Shown here: positions 33,736 through 44,750 of the stretch, in pieces
Layout of the letters: every line of letters starts with the position of its first letter
How positions within the stretch are numbered: the first letter of the stretch is position 1
From: Philonthus cognatus
Taxonomy: Eukaryota > Arthropoda > Insecta > Coleoptera > Staphylinidae
Assembly: GCA_932526585.2 (NCBI GenBank)
Contig: OW052241.1
Coordinates: 163,313,574 to 163,377,573 of the forward strand
Direction: 5' to 3'
Length of the DNA stretch: 64,000 bases
Notes under the pieces: model-generated
Databases searched by the model: none
Told to the model about the DNA's origin: nothing
What the model saw: only the letters and a program-made list of their open reading frames with translations
Position numbers and translations under genes: made by a program

Positions 33736-35070
33736 CAGCATTTCATTAAGAGCTTAGGAAACGTGTTCTATTGTTTTATTATACGATGGTATTCTAAGTT
33801 TGTAATTAATCAGTGTTTTGTGATTCTGAAAAAGTTAAAAGCTGCTTTAGTGTAATTGGATTTGTATTTCTAGGGAAAAATCTTGTTACACCTTTCATAC
33901 AAAAAAAGTTGTGTATTTCAAAATAAGCGGGAATCTTTTGTTTTCGGAATTGAATGAACCGACGAGACTGTTTTAATAACGCGGTTAACTAACCCGCTCG
34001 CAATAAAATCCCTGCATTCCCTTGATCGTTAGTGGAGACGTGCACAAAAGGAAACGGTGGAAAACGCACTAATTAAGGCGTAATTAACACCGAAAAGCGG
34101 AAATTTCGCGCTCTCCGACAAAAGGTAAGAAACAGCCGGCACGAGGGTTTTCAAATAATTACCACTTTAATATTTTAGTAATATTATACTTTGTATATTA
34201 AAAAACGAACATATACAAATTTTATACGTGATGGCTCACATTTTTATCAAACAATTTGCATATAATTTCTTGAATTAATTTCTCATCTGGCACTTGGTGA
34301 AATATATTAGAAAATGTAAAGTTTTATAACTTTACATAATTTGCATATGTTATATTGATAATCTATAATTGAGGCGTCGATTTCATAAACAGCATTTGTC
34401 CAAAAATGACCTTTTGAGAAAATCGAAAAAAACTGTTTACCTTGATAACCGTTACAACTTCCACTTATACAATTATTTTTATTACTTATCATATATAACT
34501 AATAGTGTTAAGTGACTAATCATTTAAACTGCTGTTATCTTTGTTCTCTACTTCTGGCTGTCCATATCCATTTCTGCATTTTTTTAGAATTTAAAGCGGT
34601 GTGACTTTGTACATATGTACTTTTTAAATGAACTACTTTCACCATCAGATAGCTTGCAAAATGCTCTACCAGATGCCGCTAAACTGCCGATTTTTATAAT
34701 TTTGGACGTATGCTGTTTATAAAATCAACGCCTTAATTATAATGCAATGAGTGGAAAAGCTAAACCAACTTCAATAATAATCTTTATATCAGAGTGTTAT
34801 GACAATAATGTACGATATTGAATTGTGTCAATTATCATGTATGATATTAGCTGTTAATTTTGACAAATGTAAGACAGATTGATTTTAACCCATTTATTAT
34901 AGAGTAAACTCTAAAAGTTAATTTTAGATAAAATTCTACACATCTTTTAATGATTTCTACGAATGACTTATTTCATAACATACTGTAAATTTTTCTTTTA
35001 AATATACATAATGTATACGTAAATGTAAGGCATTCGGTTTTGTATAAAAAACGTGCAATATGAAGTTTAG
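33736..35070. other. Unique DNA with a GC-balanced island
   Basis: 33950-34150 is GC-balanced with GCGGTTAACTAACCCGC and TAATTAAC-type motifs (possible regulatory DNA). 34150-35070 is AT-rich; a 61-codon minus-strand stretch (34307-34492) has no family resemblance. Confidence 0.35.
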
Positions 35071-35074
35071 AACG

Positions 35075-35240
35075 AGTATTTATACTCCCAGACTAAGCAT
35101 GAAGTAAAATTTCGAGTTTAGAAAAGCCCCGCGTAGAAAATTTGTCTCGGGTCGCTGCGCGACCCTCGACAAATTTTCACGGGGCTTTTCTAAACTCGAA
35201 ATTTTACTTCATGCGCCATGCGTATAAAACACTGAAATAT
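35075..35240. repeat. Hairpin repeat, single copy
   Basis: Hairpin 35097-35214, core GGGTCGCTGCGCGACCC, with an extra CGCG between arm and core on the left side. Flanks are CTCCCAGACTAA and GCCATGCGTATAAAAC. Confidence 0.88.
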
Positions 35241-35375
35241 TGTGTAGTTAGAAATAAACTGAAAACATTTTTTTTAAATGAGTAATAATCGAGATATTTA
35301 AATAACAAAATATTTACGTTTTTCTTTACGCATTTTCAAATAAAGTCAAATAATATAATACATCAAATTAACTTA

Positions 35376-35793
35376 TTACTGCCCGTTTGCATCCAAGTCG
35401 ATTAATTTAATCAGTGATTAGTACTCCTTAAAAGCACAGCAATTTTAATATGCATAAATTCAAAATTAAACTTCATAATACCACTTCTCTTTCACCGATT
35501 AACCCCAACACAGATACAAAATTTATTCGATTAATTTATTTCCCCAATTCAGAAAACCACTTCAACAAATTATACAAAAAATTCAACCTAGCTCCCGCGT
35601 TTTATGTTCATTCTAAACTACGGCAACTTTTAGGGAACACATTCAACAAACCAGATGAACTAGACCAATCATGATTAGGATATCCTACAAATTTAAAACG
35701 TTCTTATATTCTAGAATTATGACTTAATCAGAGGTTTAATCAATAATTAGTGGTTGATTAAAGTTAATCAGTCGGAGTGCAAATGGGCCTTTG
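35376..35793. mobile_element. ~410-bp TIR element carrying a Penelope-like fragment
   Basis: The left end GCCCGTTTGCATCCAAGTCG and right end, as its complement, GCCCATTTGCACTCCGACTG continue as GATTAA(T/C)TTAATCA on both sides, giving ~35-bp imperfect TIRs. TTA occurs just outside both ends, as in PIF/Harbinger elements, but the spacing is not exact. The inside carries a short coding remnant (next entry). Confidence 0.55.
35450..35674 (+). pseudogene. Penelope-like element fragment (RT / GIY-YIG junction)
   Basis: The frame reads TKFIRLIYFPNSENHFNKL, then APAFYVHSKLRQLLGN and PDELDQS before a stop. Penelope-like proteins have at this place 'LPYvPG....l.k......vf.p.nKLr.LL.....p.l..SGvY.IPC', leading into the GIY-YIG endonuclease. 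Order, spacing and the K/HSKLRQLL box fit. The stop falls just where SGxY would begin. A short captured piece without catalytic parts. Confidence 0.5.
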
Positions 35794-36069
35794 TAATATA
35801 ATTACCATAAATTAATAATGTTGCGTATATGCATCAATGGCGCCTAATGGGTTAAACCCAATAAATCTGTTTATATATTTAACCTAAAGACTTCAATATC
35901 ACAGCTGTGTTTTCGCCTGATATAACAAAATAATATCTATTGTTATTTTTTAAATATATTGAAGGATAGAAGGAGCTATATTTTTAATTTATTGAAGTAA
36001 ATAAATAAAAAAAGGAATATCCATAACTAAAGTAAAATTTCTTATGCTAATTAAATGGAATTTTCAAAT

Positions 36070-36890
36070 TTTAATTATTTTTTGAGAATGTCATGTGGTT
36101 TTTTACTTATTCACTTATACTAAGTTAGGTACAATAATATCAATTTTTTTTACGAAAAAAGAAACAGGAATAGATAGTTTACTGAATACCCCCACAATAT
36201 GTAACAAACATAAGCAGTATTTTGAACTTCTTAATATATCAGAGGTTAATACGCGTGGCGCATGAAGTAAAATTTCGAGTTTAGAAAAGCCTGAAAATTT
36301 GGATTTGCCGGGGCGCGACTCGCTTCGCTCGCGCGCCCCGTCAAATCCAAATTTTCAGGCTTTTCTAAACTCGAAATTTTACTTCATGCTTAGTCTGGGA
36401 GTGGAAACACTCGTTAGAAGCTTAAATATGTTATTTAAAAGAAACATTCTCTGTATGTACTATTTATGAGGTTTAATATCAAGAGTTAATATGAGAATAT
36501 TTTTTTTTTAATGATTAGATATACCATGTTTTTTTTATAGAGCCAATATATTTTTCAAGGTGGAAAGCTCTATGAAATTTTATTAGGGAAACGAAATTAA
36601 GCAATAAGTGGAGGGACGAGTGACGGGAATCCCAGTGCTTAGTTTAAAAAAAAAACATTTTTTTACGAAAAAAAAAAGAAACAGGAATGGTTAGTATACT
36701 GAATAACCCACAATATGTAACTATCTTAGTTTAAAATTAAAAATTTTTTTAAACTAAAATAATTACATATTATGGGTTATTCAGTAAACTATCCATTCCT
36801 GTTTCTTTTTTTGAAAAAGTGTTTGATATTATTGTAAATTAGTAGAAGTGAGTAAGTAAAAAACCACATGAACATTTTATTAGTTATTTA
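36070..36890. mobile_element. Inverted-repeat element with nested palindrome and hairpin insertion
   Basis: The left arm 36075-36212 (CATGTGGTTTTTTACTTATT and AAAGAAACAGGAATAGATAG) is the inverted match of 36755-36888 (CTATCCATTCCTGTTTCTTT and AAGTAAAAAACCACATG). A third, direct copy at 36655-36722 makes 36655-36830 a palindrome of its own. The hairpin repeat (36260-36389) lies between the arms and is a later insertion. No coding. Confidence 0.7.
36245..36455. repeat. Hairpin repeat, fourth core type
   Basis: Hairpin 36260-36389 with the core GGATTTGCCGGGGCGCGAC on the left, matched by GCGCGCCCCGTCAAATCC on the right around CGCTTCGCTCG. Flanks are ATACGCGTGGC and TTAGTCTGGGAGTGG, and the right flank ends with AACATTCTCTGTATGTAC. 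Confidence 0.9.
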
Positions 36891-37300
36891 TATTTTAATT
36901 AATACGTTATACTCCAATTCAGCAATATTTGATTAAATTTTAAAATATGCATGAAATTCGATATTTTAATTCAGATATTTGAATACTAAATAGGTTTGAA
37001 TGAAATGCATGAGCGATTTAATCAGAGCGGCATTTTCCGATGAAAATATGCACGAAATGAGGGTCGTGCAGATTTAACTATATTTGGTGCATAACTTAAG
37101 ATCCATTATCAATGCAGGACTGGAAATTGGATTTCTTGCTCCGCGAATGCATAAAATAATTGAAATCCAATTTTATGGTTTGAAATCTAATTAAATTTTG
37201 TGTAACGCGGAAAATGTACGACACAACTTTCAATAAAATAGCAATGCAGACTAGATTATATAAATTATTTGGAATTGCAAAAGTTACCTAGGGTTTATTA
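36891..37300. other. Unique DNA
   Basis: Moderately GC-balanced between 37010 and 37210, non-repetitive, no frame. Possible conserved non-coding DNA. Confidence 0.3.
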
Positions 37301-37305
37301 AGATG

Positions 37306-37440
37306 TAGAGGGTGTCCGTATTTCGACAGAATGTATAGGGATCTTAGTTATTTGAAGAGATAAAGAGTCGGTTAAATTGGGGCAAAGTTGCGTATTTTAC
37401 ATTCTGTTGAAATACAGACACCCTGTATTTTAAGATGTAA
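37306..37440. mobile_element. ~125-bp mariner-type MITE
   Basis: The left end AGGGTGTCCGTATTTCGACA and right end, as its complement, AGGGTGTCTGTATTTCAACA are TIRs of ~27 bp; TA occurs beside the ends. TTAAGATGTA occurs on both outer sides (~37297 and ~37430), which may be a longer duplication. Non-coding. Confidence 0.75.
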
Positions 37441-37479
37441 GCAGTAGCGGCTCGTTCATATGGGTTGCTTAGTTTCAAA

Positions 37480-37600
37480 TTGAGCTCATTTTGAAGTTTC
37501 GAACGAGATCTACTGCTTGATTAAACATAAAGTAAAATTATGAGTTTAGAAAAGCCTGAAATTTTACTTTATGCGCCACGCGTATAAGACGCTGATATCA
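37480..37600. repeat. Hairpin repeat with deleted core
   Basis: 37525-37574: left arm ATAAAGTAAAATTATGAGTT, then AAAAGCCTGAAATTTTAC. The core and the inner parts of both arms are gone. Right flank GCGCCACGCGTATAAGAC. Confidence 0.75.
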
Positions 37601-38517
<917 letters not shown>

Positions 38518-39936
38518 CTGCCTTTCAAAAAAATCAGAACACCAAGTATTTATTGCAAGATTTTAATAAAATTTACACAATTTGATCATATAAACGAACT
38601 GTATCGATGATCAAAAAATCAACTTGAAAAACAAAAAAAACAAATGAATAAAAATTAATAATGTGTTGGGCCTCCACGATTTCCCAAACACTCATTAACA
38701 CGTCGAGGCATGCTAGAAATCAGGCTGACAATATCGACTTGGGGTATTTCATTCCAAACTTCGATAATTTGACCTCTAAGTTCCATTACAGTGTTAGCGG
38801 GGCGCTGTAAGTTACTTTTTCTAACACCTATCATATCCCAAACATGTTCTATTGGCGATAGATCTGGAGAACGAGATGGCCAAGGTAACAAATTGATTTT
38901 GGCACTATCAAAAAACTGTCTTGTAATGGCCGCTGTGTGAGGTCGAGCATTATCTTGCTGAAAAATGGGGTTCTGCAAGCCATTTACATAGGGCACTAAC
39001 ACTGGCCGTAAAATGTTGTCAATATTCCGAATCGCGTTAAGACTTGCTTCTGAAAAAACTAGAGGAGACCGACTACCATATGCTATCGTCCCCCAAACCA
39101 TAACTCCCTGTGTAAGAGCCGTATGTCTTTCAACAGCAAATTGTAAAATTCTGCGTTCACCGCGTCGACATCTCACTCTTCTGCGACCATCATGAGCCCA
39201 TAAACAGAACCGAGACTCATCGCTGAAGATAATGTTATTCCATTCATGGGTCCAATGTTGTCTTTCCCTGCACCAATCAAGTCTTGCTCTGCGATGCTGC
39301 GGAAGAAGAGGTAGACACAATTGTGGACGGTAGGATCTTATACCAAAACTGCGGATTCTTCTGTAAACAGTAGCCATGGATACTCTTTGGCCATTTAGAG
39401 CCAACCAGTCATTTCCCAATGCCCGCGATGTTGTAAATCTGTCCCTTAAAGTTGTAAGACGAAGAGCTCGATCTTCACGCTCAGTGGTGCTTCTTGGACG
39501 TCCTGATCCAAGTCTACGTCGATTCTCCCCAGCTTCGAACCATCTAGACCAGCAGCGTACGATCACCGATACACTACGGCCTACCCTTTCAGCAATAGCA
39601 CGAACCGAAAAACCCGCTTCTCGCATTCCAATAATGCGACCCCTTTTTAATTCACTTAGATGATGATATTGTGCACGCCGACGAACACGGGGCATCTTTT
39701 TATGTTTTACAAACTGAAACGTCAAACTACTCAGAGGCTACTTGGATATTAGAAGCAATTACATTAAAAAATCAGCAGCTCTTCATAATGGTGAAATCAA
39801 GGAAAAATACCATTAAATAGTAACCAAAACAATTGATTTTTTGATCATCGATTTATTTATTTACATGATCAAATTCTGTGAATTTCATTATAATCGTCCA
39901 ATAATTACTTTGTGTTCTGATTTTTTTGAAAGGCAG
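38518..39936 (-). mobile_element. Full-length Tc1-type DNA transposon (1419 bp)
   Basis: The ends CTGCCTTTCAAAAAAATCAG are perfect inverted repeats, bordered by TA (38516-38517 and 39937-39938). Similarity between the two ends continues for ~100 bp (TTTGATCAT and ATCGATGATCAAAAAATCAA on both sides). It holds one long uninterrupted transposase gene. Everything needed for an autonomous element appears present. Confidence 0.95.
38655..39725 (-). CDS. Tc1-type transposase, DD34E, apparently intact
   Basis: 356 codons from the first Met; the second Met (MPRVRRRAQYHH, residue 11) is the more likely start by family length. It cuts and rejoins transposon DNA in the nucleus. N-terminal helix-turn-helix (LSELKRGRIIGMREAGFSV, RAIAERVGRSVSVIVRCW, residues ~24-60), then a basic GRPR hinge (GSGRPRST, residues ~73-80), a second HTH (~90-130), then the catalytic domain: IIFSDESRF (first Asp), FQQDNARPHT (second Asp) and SPDLSPIEHVWD (Glu). 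Exactly 34 residues separate the second Asp from the Glu, the Tc1 spacing. No stop or frameshift, unlike every other transposase here. It sits between the element's own TIRs, with 136 and 211 bp of non-coding ends. Confidence 0.93.
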   Translation of the reverse strand: MTFQFVKHKKMPRVRRRAQYHHLSELKRGRIIGMREAGFSVRAIAERVGRSVSVIVRCWSRWFEAGENRRRLGSGRPRSTTEREDRALRLTTLRDRFTTSRALGNDWLALNGQRVSMATVYRRIRSFGIRSYRPQLCLPLLPQHRRARLDWCRERQHWTHEWNNIIFSDESRFCLWAHDGRRRVRCRRGERRILQFAVERHTALTQGVMVWGTIAYGSRSPLVFSEASLNAIRNIDNILRPVLVPYVNGLQNPIFQQDNARPHTAAITRQFFDSAKINLLPWPSRSPDLSPIEHVWDMIGVRKSNLQRPANTVMELRGQIIEVWNEIPQVDIVSLISSMPRRVNECLGNRGGPTHY

Positions 39937-39998
39937 TATATATAATCGAAAGAAAGCTCCTTCTACCGATAGGTGTTGGGGTTGTTTTTAGGCTGGTT

Positions 39999-40553
39999 CT
40001 ACGTCTTGATGGTTTTCTTCCTTGCGTTTCTATCCTTGGCCATCTTTTCTGCCTCGCCTATGCTGAGTCCTCTGTCTTGCAGTGTCTTCATAATATTATT
40101 TTCCCAGTTCTCCAATGGTCTGCCCCTTCCTCTGCTTGCCGTGGTCCTTGCTTCCCATATGTTTTTTACCGGTACTTTTCTGTCCATCCTTTGAATATGT
40201 CCCCACCATCCTAGCTGCCTTTCCTCTACATATTTTTGTACCTCCTTTGAATTTAATTCTTCTCTCAAATCCACATTTCTTACTCTGTCTCTCCTAGTAA
40301 TGCCTTTTACTCCTCGTAAAAATTTCATTTCCGCAGCTTGTATTTTATTTTTAGCTTTTTTGTTTAGAGTCCATGTTTCGCATCCATATGTCAGTATGGG
40401 AACATATATAGTTTTAAAGACGGTCAGTTTTGTTTTTAGTGATATTTCCTTTTTTCGGATGAATTTTTGGTTTAGGGTGTAATACAGTTTTGCTGTTTTT
40501 TCAATTCTATTGTATATGTCTCGATCTTGTTTGCCATTTTGTTGTATTATCAC
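39999..40553 (-). pseudogene. RTE-like reverse transcriptase, C-terminal part
   Basis: 185 codons: PILTYGCETWTLNKKAKNKI, AAEMKFLRGVKGITRRDRVR, RQLGWWGHIQRMD, SRGRGRPLENWENNIMK and a stop after ARKKTIKT. The run TYGxExWxL, AAEMKFLR, R.RWxGHxxRM, RGRPxxxW is diagnostic of RTE/BovB-type RT C-termini. The frame is open; breaks occur upstream. Confidence 0.9.
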
Positions 40554-40559
40554 ACCTAA

Positions 40560-41111
40560 ATATTTAAATTCTTGTACCTGTTCGAGTTGTTCTTGTCCAA
40601 TTGTAATGTTTATTGTTTCGTCCTCTTATGCTGCTACTATGACTTTTGTCTTTTTCGTGTTAAATGCCATGTCGTGTTTGGTGAGAATGTCATTCTATAC
40701 ATTGATATTTTTTTGTAGTCCCTTTTTGCTCCCTGCCATTAACACAATGTCGTCGGCAAATGCACATTCTGTAATTTTAACAGGTTTGAGTTGGTGGTAT
40801 CCTATGTTAAGTGGTTGTACATGTGGTCGGCACTGTTTAATTATCTCATCCATTAAGATTATAAACAGAGTTGGGCTCATTACACCTCCTTGTCTCAGTC
40901 CTTCTCCTTCTCTAAGTCAATAAATGCCATATACGCTTTGATGTTTTTATTTTTTCTTGTTTTTTGGATGATTTGTTTAATGGTAAAAATGTGGTCTTGG
41001 GCGCTTCTTCCTTTTCTAAATCCGCTTTGAACTTCTCCTAACTTATCTCCGATTCTGTTTGTCAGTCGTTGCTGTAGTATTCGTTCATAAATTTTTAATA
41101 CAGTGCTCAAT
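40560..41111 (-). pseudogene. RTE-like reverse transcriptase, central part with internal deletion
   Basis: 40895-41110 reads LLSTVLKIYERILQQRLTNR, GEVQSGFRKGRSAQDHIFTI and MAFIDLEKE (motif A start). 40695-40880 reads MSPTLFIILMDEII and ECAFADDIVLMAG (catalytic FADD). After FIDLEKE the frame passes directly into LRQGGVMSP, so the ~60-70 residues that normally separate these motifs are missing. The deletion removes part of the palm; the copy cannot be active. Confidence 0.85.
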
Positions 41112-41122
41112 AGCATTATTCC

Positions 41123-41664
41123 ACAACAACATTGAAGTCTGCTGGGTGAAAGGGCATGATACAGACACAGGTAACGGGAGAGCTGACGCGCTGGCAAGAG
41201 CTGCGGCTGGGATGAATCTACTCTCACCGGAGCCGATAGTGCGGTTAGCTCCTCTCTCCCTGTGTAACATGTTACAAACCAATGCCCTGGAGAAATTCAG
41301 GATGCGTTGGGATGATATCGAGGGCTGCAAGCTCTCTAAGGAAACACTTGTGTATCCCAATGAGAGATCAGCGAAACGGTACCTGCAGCTGGCTAGAGGG
41401 AATCTCAGGCGCTTAACTGCCATCCTTACTGGTCACTGTGGACTAAACGGGCACCTCTATAGGATGGGGATAGTTGACTCCCCATCTTGAAGAGGTTGCA
41501 GCATGGAAGACGAGACTGCATGGCATTTTCTTTGTGAATGCCCGGCACTATCGTCAATCAGGGAATCCATATTGGGTGATAGATGGCCTACAATGGCCTA
41601 CATAAGAGATCTACCCACCTCAGCTATGCTAGAATACCTAAACAAGGTGGGCTGGCTAAACTGA
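41123..41664 (+). pseudogene. RNase H and zinc-knuckle C-terminus of an I-type LINE
   Basis: The first part (to 41490) reads IEVCWVKGHDTDTGNGRADA and LARAAAG, the C-terminal RNase H motif (WVxGHxxxxGNxxADxLA) with its last catalytic Asp. Then come SAKRYLQLARGNLRRLTAIL and TGHCGLNGHLYRMGI, the conserved tail. After a frame change near 41488 follows ETAWHFLCECPAL, the Cys/His zinc-knuckle region, up to the stop near 41664 (VGWLN). One frameshift; otherwise well preserved. Confidence 0.88.
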
Positions 41665-41758
41665 GGATGGGTGGTCTACGGGAGGTGGCACAATGGGCCT
41701 AATGAGGCCTAAGTGCAGTGTAGAACTGCACACTCCCCTTTGAACCAGAACCAGAACC
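41123..41758 (+). mobile_element. 5'-truncated RNase-H LINE (I/R1-like group) inserted in the RTE LINE
   Basis: Flanked by the perfect 11-bp duplication AGCATTATTCC (41112-41122 and 41759-41769). Removing it rejoins the RTE reading frame exactly (KGIM-LLSTV). It ends with GAACCAGAACCAGAACCAG, a short tandem tail as in I-type elements. Only the 3' 636 bp was copied. Confidence 0.93.
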
Positions 41759-41845
41759 AGCATTATTCCTTTGTAGTTCTTGCACTCCACTTGCACTCCA
41801 CTCTTATATATAGGTAGGATAATTCCTGTACTCCGAGTGCGAGTG

Positions 41846-42599
41846 CAAGTTATTTAATATTATTATTATTTAACATTCGAAATTTGATAGCAACCCAATA
41901 CTCATTAAGGATATTTGGGTTGACCAATCCAAATGTTCAGGCTTTCCTTACTCGAAATTTTACTTCATGCTTAATCTGGGAGTAGAAAACACTCGTTAGA
42001 AGCTTCAAATTAAACAATATTCAAAAACATCGAATGCTTGAACAAATACAGTGTATATACCGGGATGTATAGTATGTATCAGCCAAATGGAATAAATTAG
42101 ATAATAAATAAATGGGGGCGTGTTCGAAAATACGCTCGGACATGTCGATTGGTATTTTTAGTTGCGCGTCATGTAATAGTGGCCAATACCAACTTTCTTA
42201 TTTTAAATGTAACACTCTGTATATTATTTATTATTATAAATGTAACACTCTGTATATAACTGTAACACTCTGTATATTAATTTTTTGACTCTTCAGAAAA
42301 TTCTAGACATTTCATGTACAATGTCCTATACCTATCTTCATCTGTTTCGGAAATATTAAGTGTTTTTAGATTTATTGAAAAAATTAACATTAATTAACAT
42401 TAAAAAAAGAAAATTATTTGATAACAGAAATTCGCTACAACACACGCAATAATTATTTGCCATTTATCTATTTTACCGTGTAAGTTGACCATTGCATTTA
42501 AAAATAAATAGCTTATCATTTAAAACGCTTTTTATCATCTTTATTTAATGATTGCGCATTAAATGAACTCTTAAAGTTGGTGAATTAAAAACGCAATAA
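41846..42599. other. Hairpin fragment plus one arm of a distant inverted repeat
   Basis: 41921-41970 is the right arm of a hairpin repeat (ACTCGAAATTTTACTTCATG), followed by the TTAATCTGGGAGTAG flank to 42010. 42045-42140 (GTATCAGCCAAATGGAATAA ... ATGGGGGCGTGTTCGAAAA) is the inverted match of 48050-48135. The rest is AT-rich. Confidence 0.6.
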
Positions 42600-42770
42600 C
42601 GAGTGTCTTCCACTCCCAGACTAAGCATGTAGTAAAATTTCGAGTTTAGAAAAGCCCAGAAAATTTGTCTCGGGTCGCTGCGCGACCCTCGACAAATTTT
42701 CACGGGGCTTTTCTAAACTCGAAATTTTACTACATGCGCCACGCGTATAAAATATTGACGTATTGTGAAG
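42600..42770. repeat. Hairpin repeat with a matched change in both arms
   Basis: Hairpin 42625-42737. Where all others read CATGAAGTAAAA / TTTTACTTCATG, this copy reads CATGTAGTAAAA / TTTTACTACATG: the same change on both arms keeps the palindrome perfect. Core GGGTCGCTGCGCGACCC; flanks CCACTCCCAGACTAA and GCCACGCGTATAAAA. Confidence 0.92.
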
Positions 42771-43044
42771 TAGAAAATATACTGTTCATATCTAATGAAT
42801 TAATATTTTTAAAATATAGCAAAAAAATGCAATAATCAGTACATACGAGTTCGTATTTTATATTTTTATTTATTAGAAATTATCAATATTTGTAAAAAAA
42901 GTGGAAATAATAATAAAATGCAAAAATCAGTACATACGAGTTTGTATTTTATATTTTTATTTATTAGAAATTATCAATATTTGTAGCTGCACAAAGGCTA
43001 TTATCTTTTTTTTTTCTGGATTTAACAATATTGTTCTTATATTA
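42771..43044. other. AT-rich spacer with a direct repeat
   Basis: A ~70-bp phrase (ATACGAGTTCGTATTTTATA and ATTTATTAGAAATTATCAAT) occurs twice in tandem (42843-42890 and 42935-42983). No gene. Confidence 0.5.
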
Positions 43045-44633
43045 AATTTAAATTATTTGAATTATTGTTTCGATATTCCAATCATTTTTAAAAACAATTT
43101 TTCATGGTGGACGAATTTTAATTTTCGTGGGATTATTTTATTAAATATTGGAATACTTAAAAATTCAAATTTAGGTATTCGAATATTCAATAAAATAATC
43201 GCACGAAAATTTAAATTTGTCCAACATAAAAAAAATCTTTTAAAATGATTTGAAAACTGAAACAATAATTCAATATATTTTAATATGTTTTTGGATAGTA
43301 TATTTTAAACTTTATTTGAAATCAGTGTTCCACATGTGGCGCATGAAGTAAAATTTCGAGTTTAGAAAAGCCTGATTTGGCTTGGCCGCTCCGCTTCGCT
43401 ACGCGTCCAAGCCAAATTTTCAGGCTTTTCTAAACTCGAAATTTTACTTCATGCTTAGTCTGGGGGTGGAAAACACTTGTTTGACAGTTATTAGAACTTT
43501 TATTGACAATACTGATTATTGTTTCAGTTTTCAAATCATTTTAAAAGAATTATTTTTATGTTAGACAAATTTAAATTTTCGTGGGATTATTTAATTAAAT
43601 ATTGGAATACTTAAAAACTCAAATTTAGGTATTCGAATATTCAATAAAATAATCGCACGAAAATTTAAATTTGTCTAACATGAAAAAAAATCTTTTAAAA
43701 TGATTTGAAAACTGAAACAATAATTCAATATATTTTAATATGTTTTTGGATAGTATATTTTAAACTTTATTTGAAATCAGTGTTCCACATGTGGCGCATG
43801 AAGTAAAATTTCGAGTTTAGAAAAGCCTGATTTGGCTTGGTCGCTCCGCTTCGCTACGCGTCCAAGCCAAATTTTCAGGCTTTTCTAAACTCGAAATTTT
43901 ACTTCATGCTTAGTCTGGGAGTGGAAAACACTTGTTAGACAGTTATTAGAACTTTTATTGACAATACTGATTTTTTTCCAGTAAAAAATATGTTCACACA
44001 TTCGGTTTATTCAAATATTTCATATTTATCTTGGCCAAATTTTAATTTAAAATATTTGAATAAACCGAATGTTTGAATATATCATTTTTCTGTAAAAAAT
44101 CAGTATTGTCGTTAAAAGTTCTAATAACTGTCAAACAAGTGTTTTCCACTCCCAGACGAAGCATGAAGTAAAATTTCGAGTTTAGAAAAGCCTGAAAATT
44201 TGGCTTGGGCGCGTAGCGAAGCGGAGTGGCCAAGCCAAATCAGGCTTTTCTAAACTCGAAATTTTACTTCATGCACCACATGTGGAACATTGATTTCAAA
44301 TAAAGTTTAAAATATACTATCCAAAAACATATTAAAATATATTGAATTATTGTTTCAGTTTTCAAATCATTTTAAAAGATTTTTTTCATGTTAGACAAAT
44401 TTAAATTTTCGTGGGATTATTTTATTGAATATTCGAATACCTAAATTTGAATTTTTAAGTATTCCGATATGAAAATCAGGCTTTTCTAAACTCTAAATTT
44501 TACTTCATGCGCCACATGTGAAACATTGATTTCAAATAAAGTTTAAAATATACTATCCAAAAACATATTAAAATATATTGAATTATTGTTTCAGATTTCA
44601 AATCATTTTAAAATAATTTTTTTCATGTTTTCA
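43045..44633. repeat. Compound palindrome: spacers and hairpins as nested inverted repeats
   Basis: Order: AT-rich palindrome (43045-43268), hairpin (43341-43454), AT-rich palindrome again (~43510-43720), hairpin (43796-43909), central palindrome (43993-44075), hairpin inverted (44161-44274), AT-rich arm inverted (44330-44470), half hairpin (44471-44510). From about 44035 the sequence runs back on itself: 43700-44030 and 44045-44470 are inverted copies. Hairpin cores here are GATTTGGCTTGG(C/T)CGC with matching right arms. Confidence 0.85.
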
Positions 44634-44695
44634 CACTTTGTGTAATCACAGAAAATAAATATCAGAATTGTATTTGAGTTCAGTATTCCGGCACC

Positions 44696-44750
44696 GCATA
44701 CCCACAAACGCGTTTCGGACTTCAAGGGCCTCTTCAGTGTGGTCCCCACC
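44696..44750 (-). ncRNA. Hammerhead-like motif, unit 1
   Basis: Minus strand: CCACA, core CTGAAGA (44731-44737), stem II GGCCCTTGAAGTCC (weak, one mismatch), GAAA (44713-44716), ACGCG then TT (cleavage GUU), TGTGG. Stem I CCACA/TGTGG pairs over 5 bp. All invariant core bases are present (CTGANGA and GAAA). Confidence 0.6.

Larger units (their letters stand above)
39937..41845 (-). mobile_element. RTE/BovB-like LINE, 5'-truncated, split by another LINE
   Basis: The minus-strand frame starts near 41840 (GIILPIYKSGVQVECKNY), is interrupted by an unrelated plus-strand LINE (41123-41758), resumes at 41110 (LLSTVLKIYERILQQRL) and runs to 39999. Downstream lie a short 3' UTR and the TA tail, in which the Tc1 element is inserted. 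Three events can be ordered: this LINE first, then the other two insertions. Confidence 0.88.

Noticed and set aside
43062..43265. Pair of similar hydrophobic open frames on both strands
   Set aside because: Produced by the AT-rich palindrome, which reads nearly the same on both strands.
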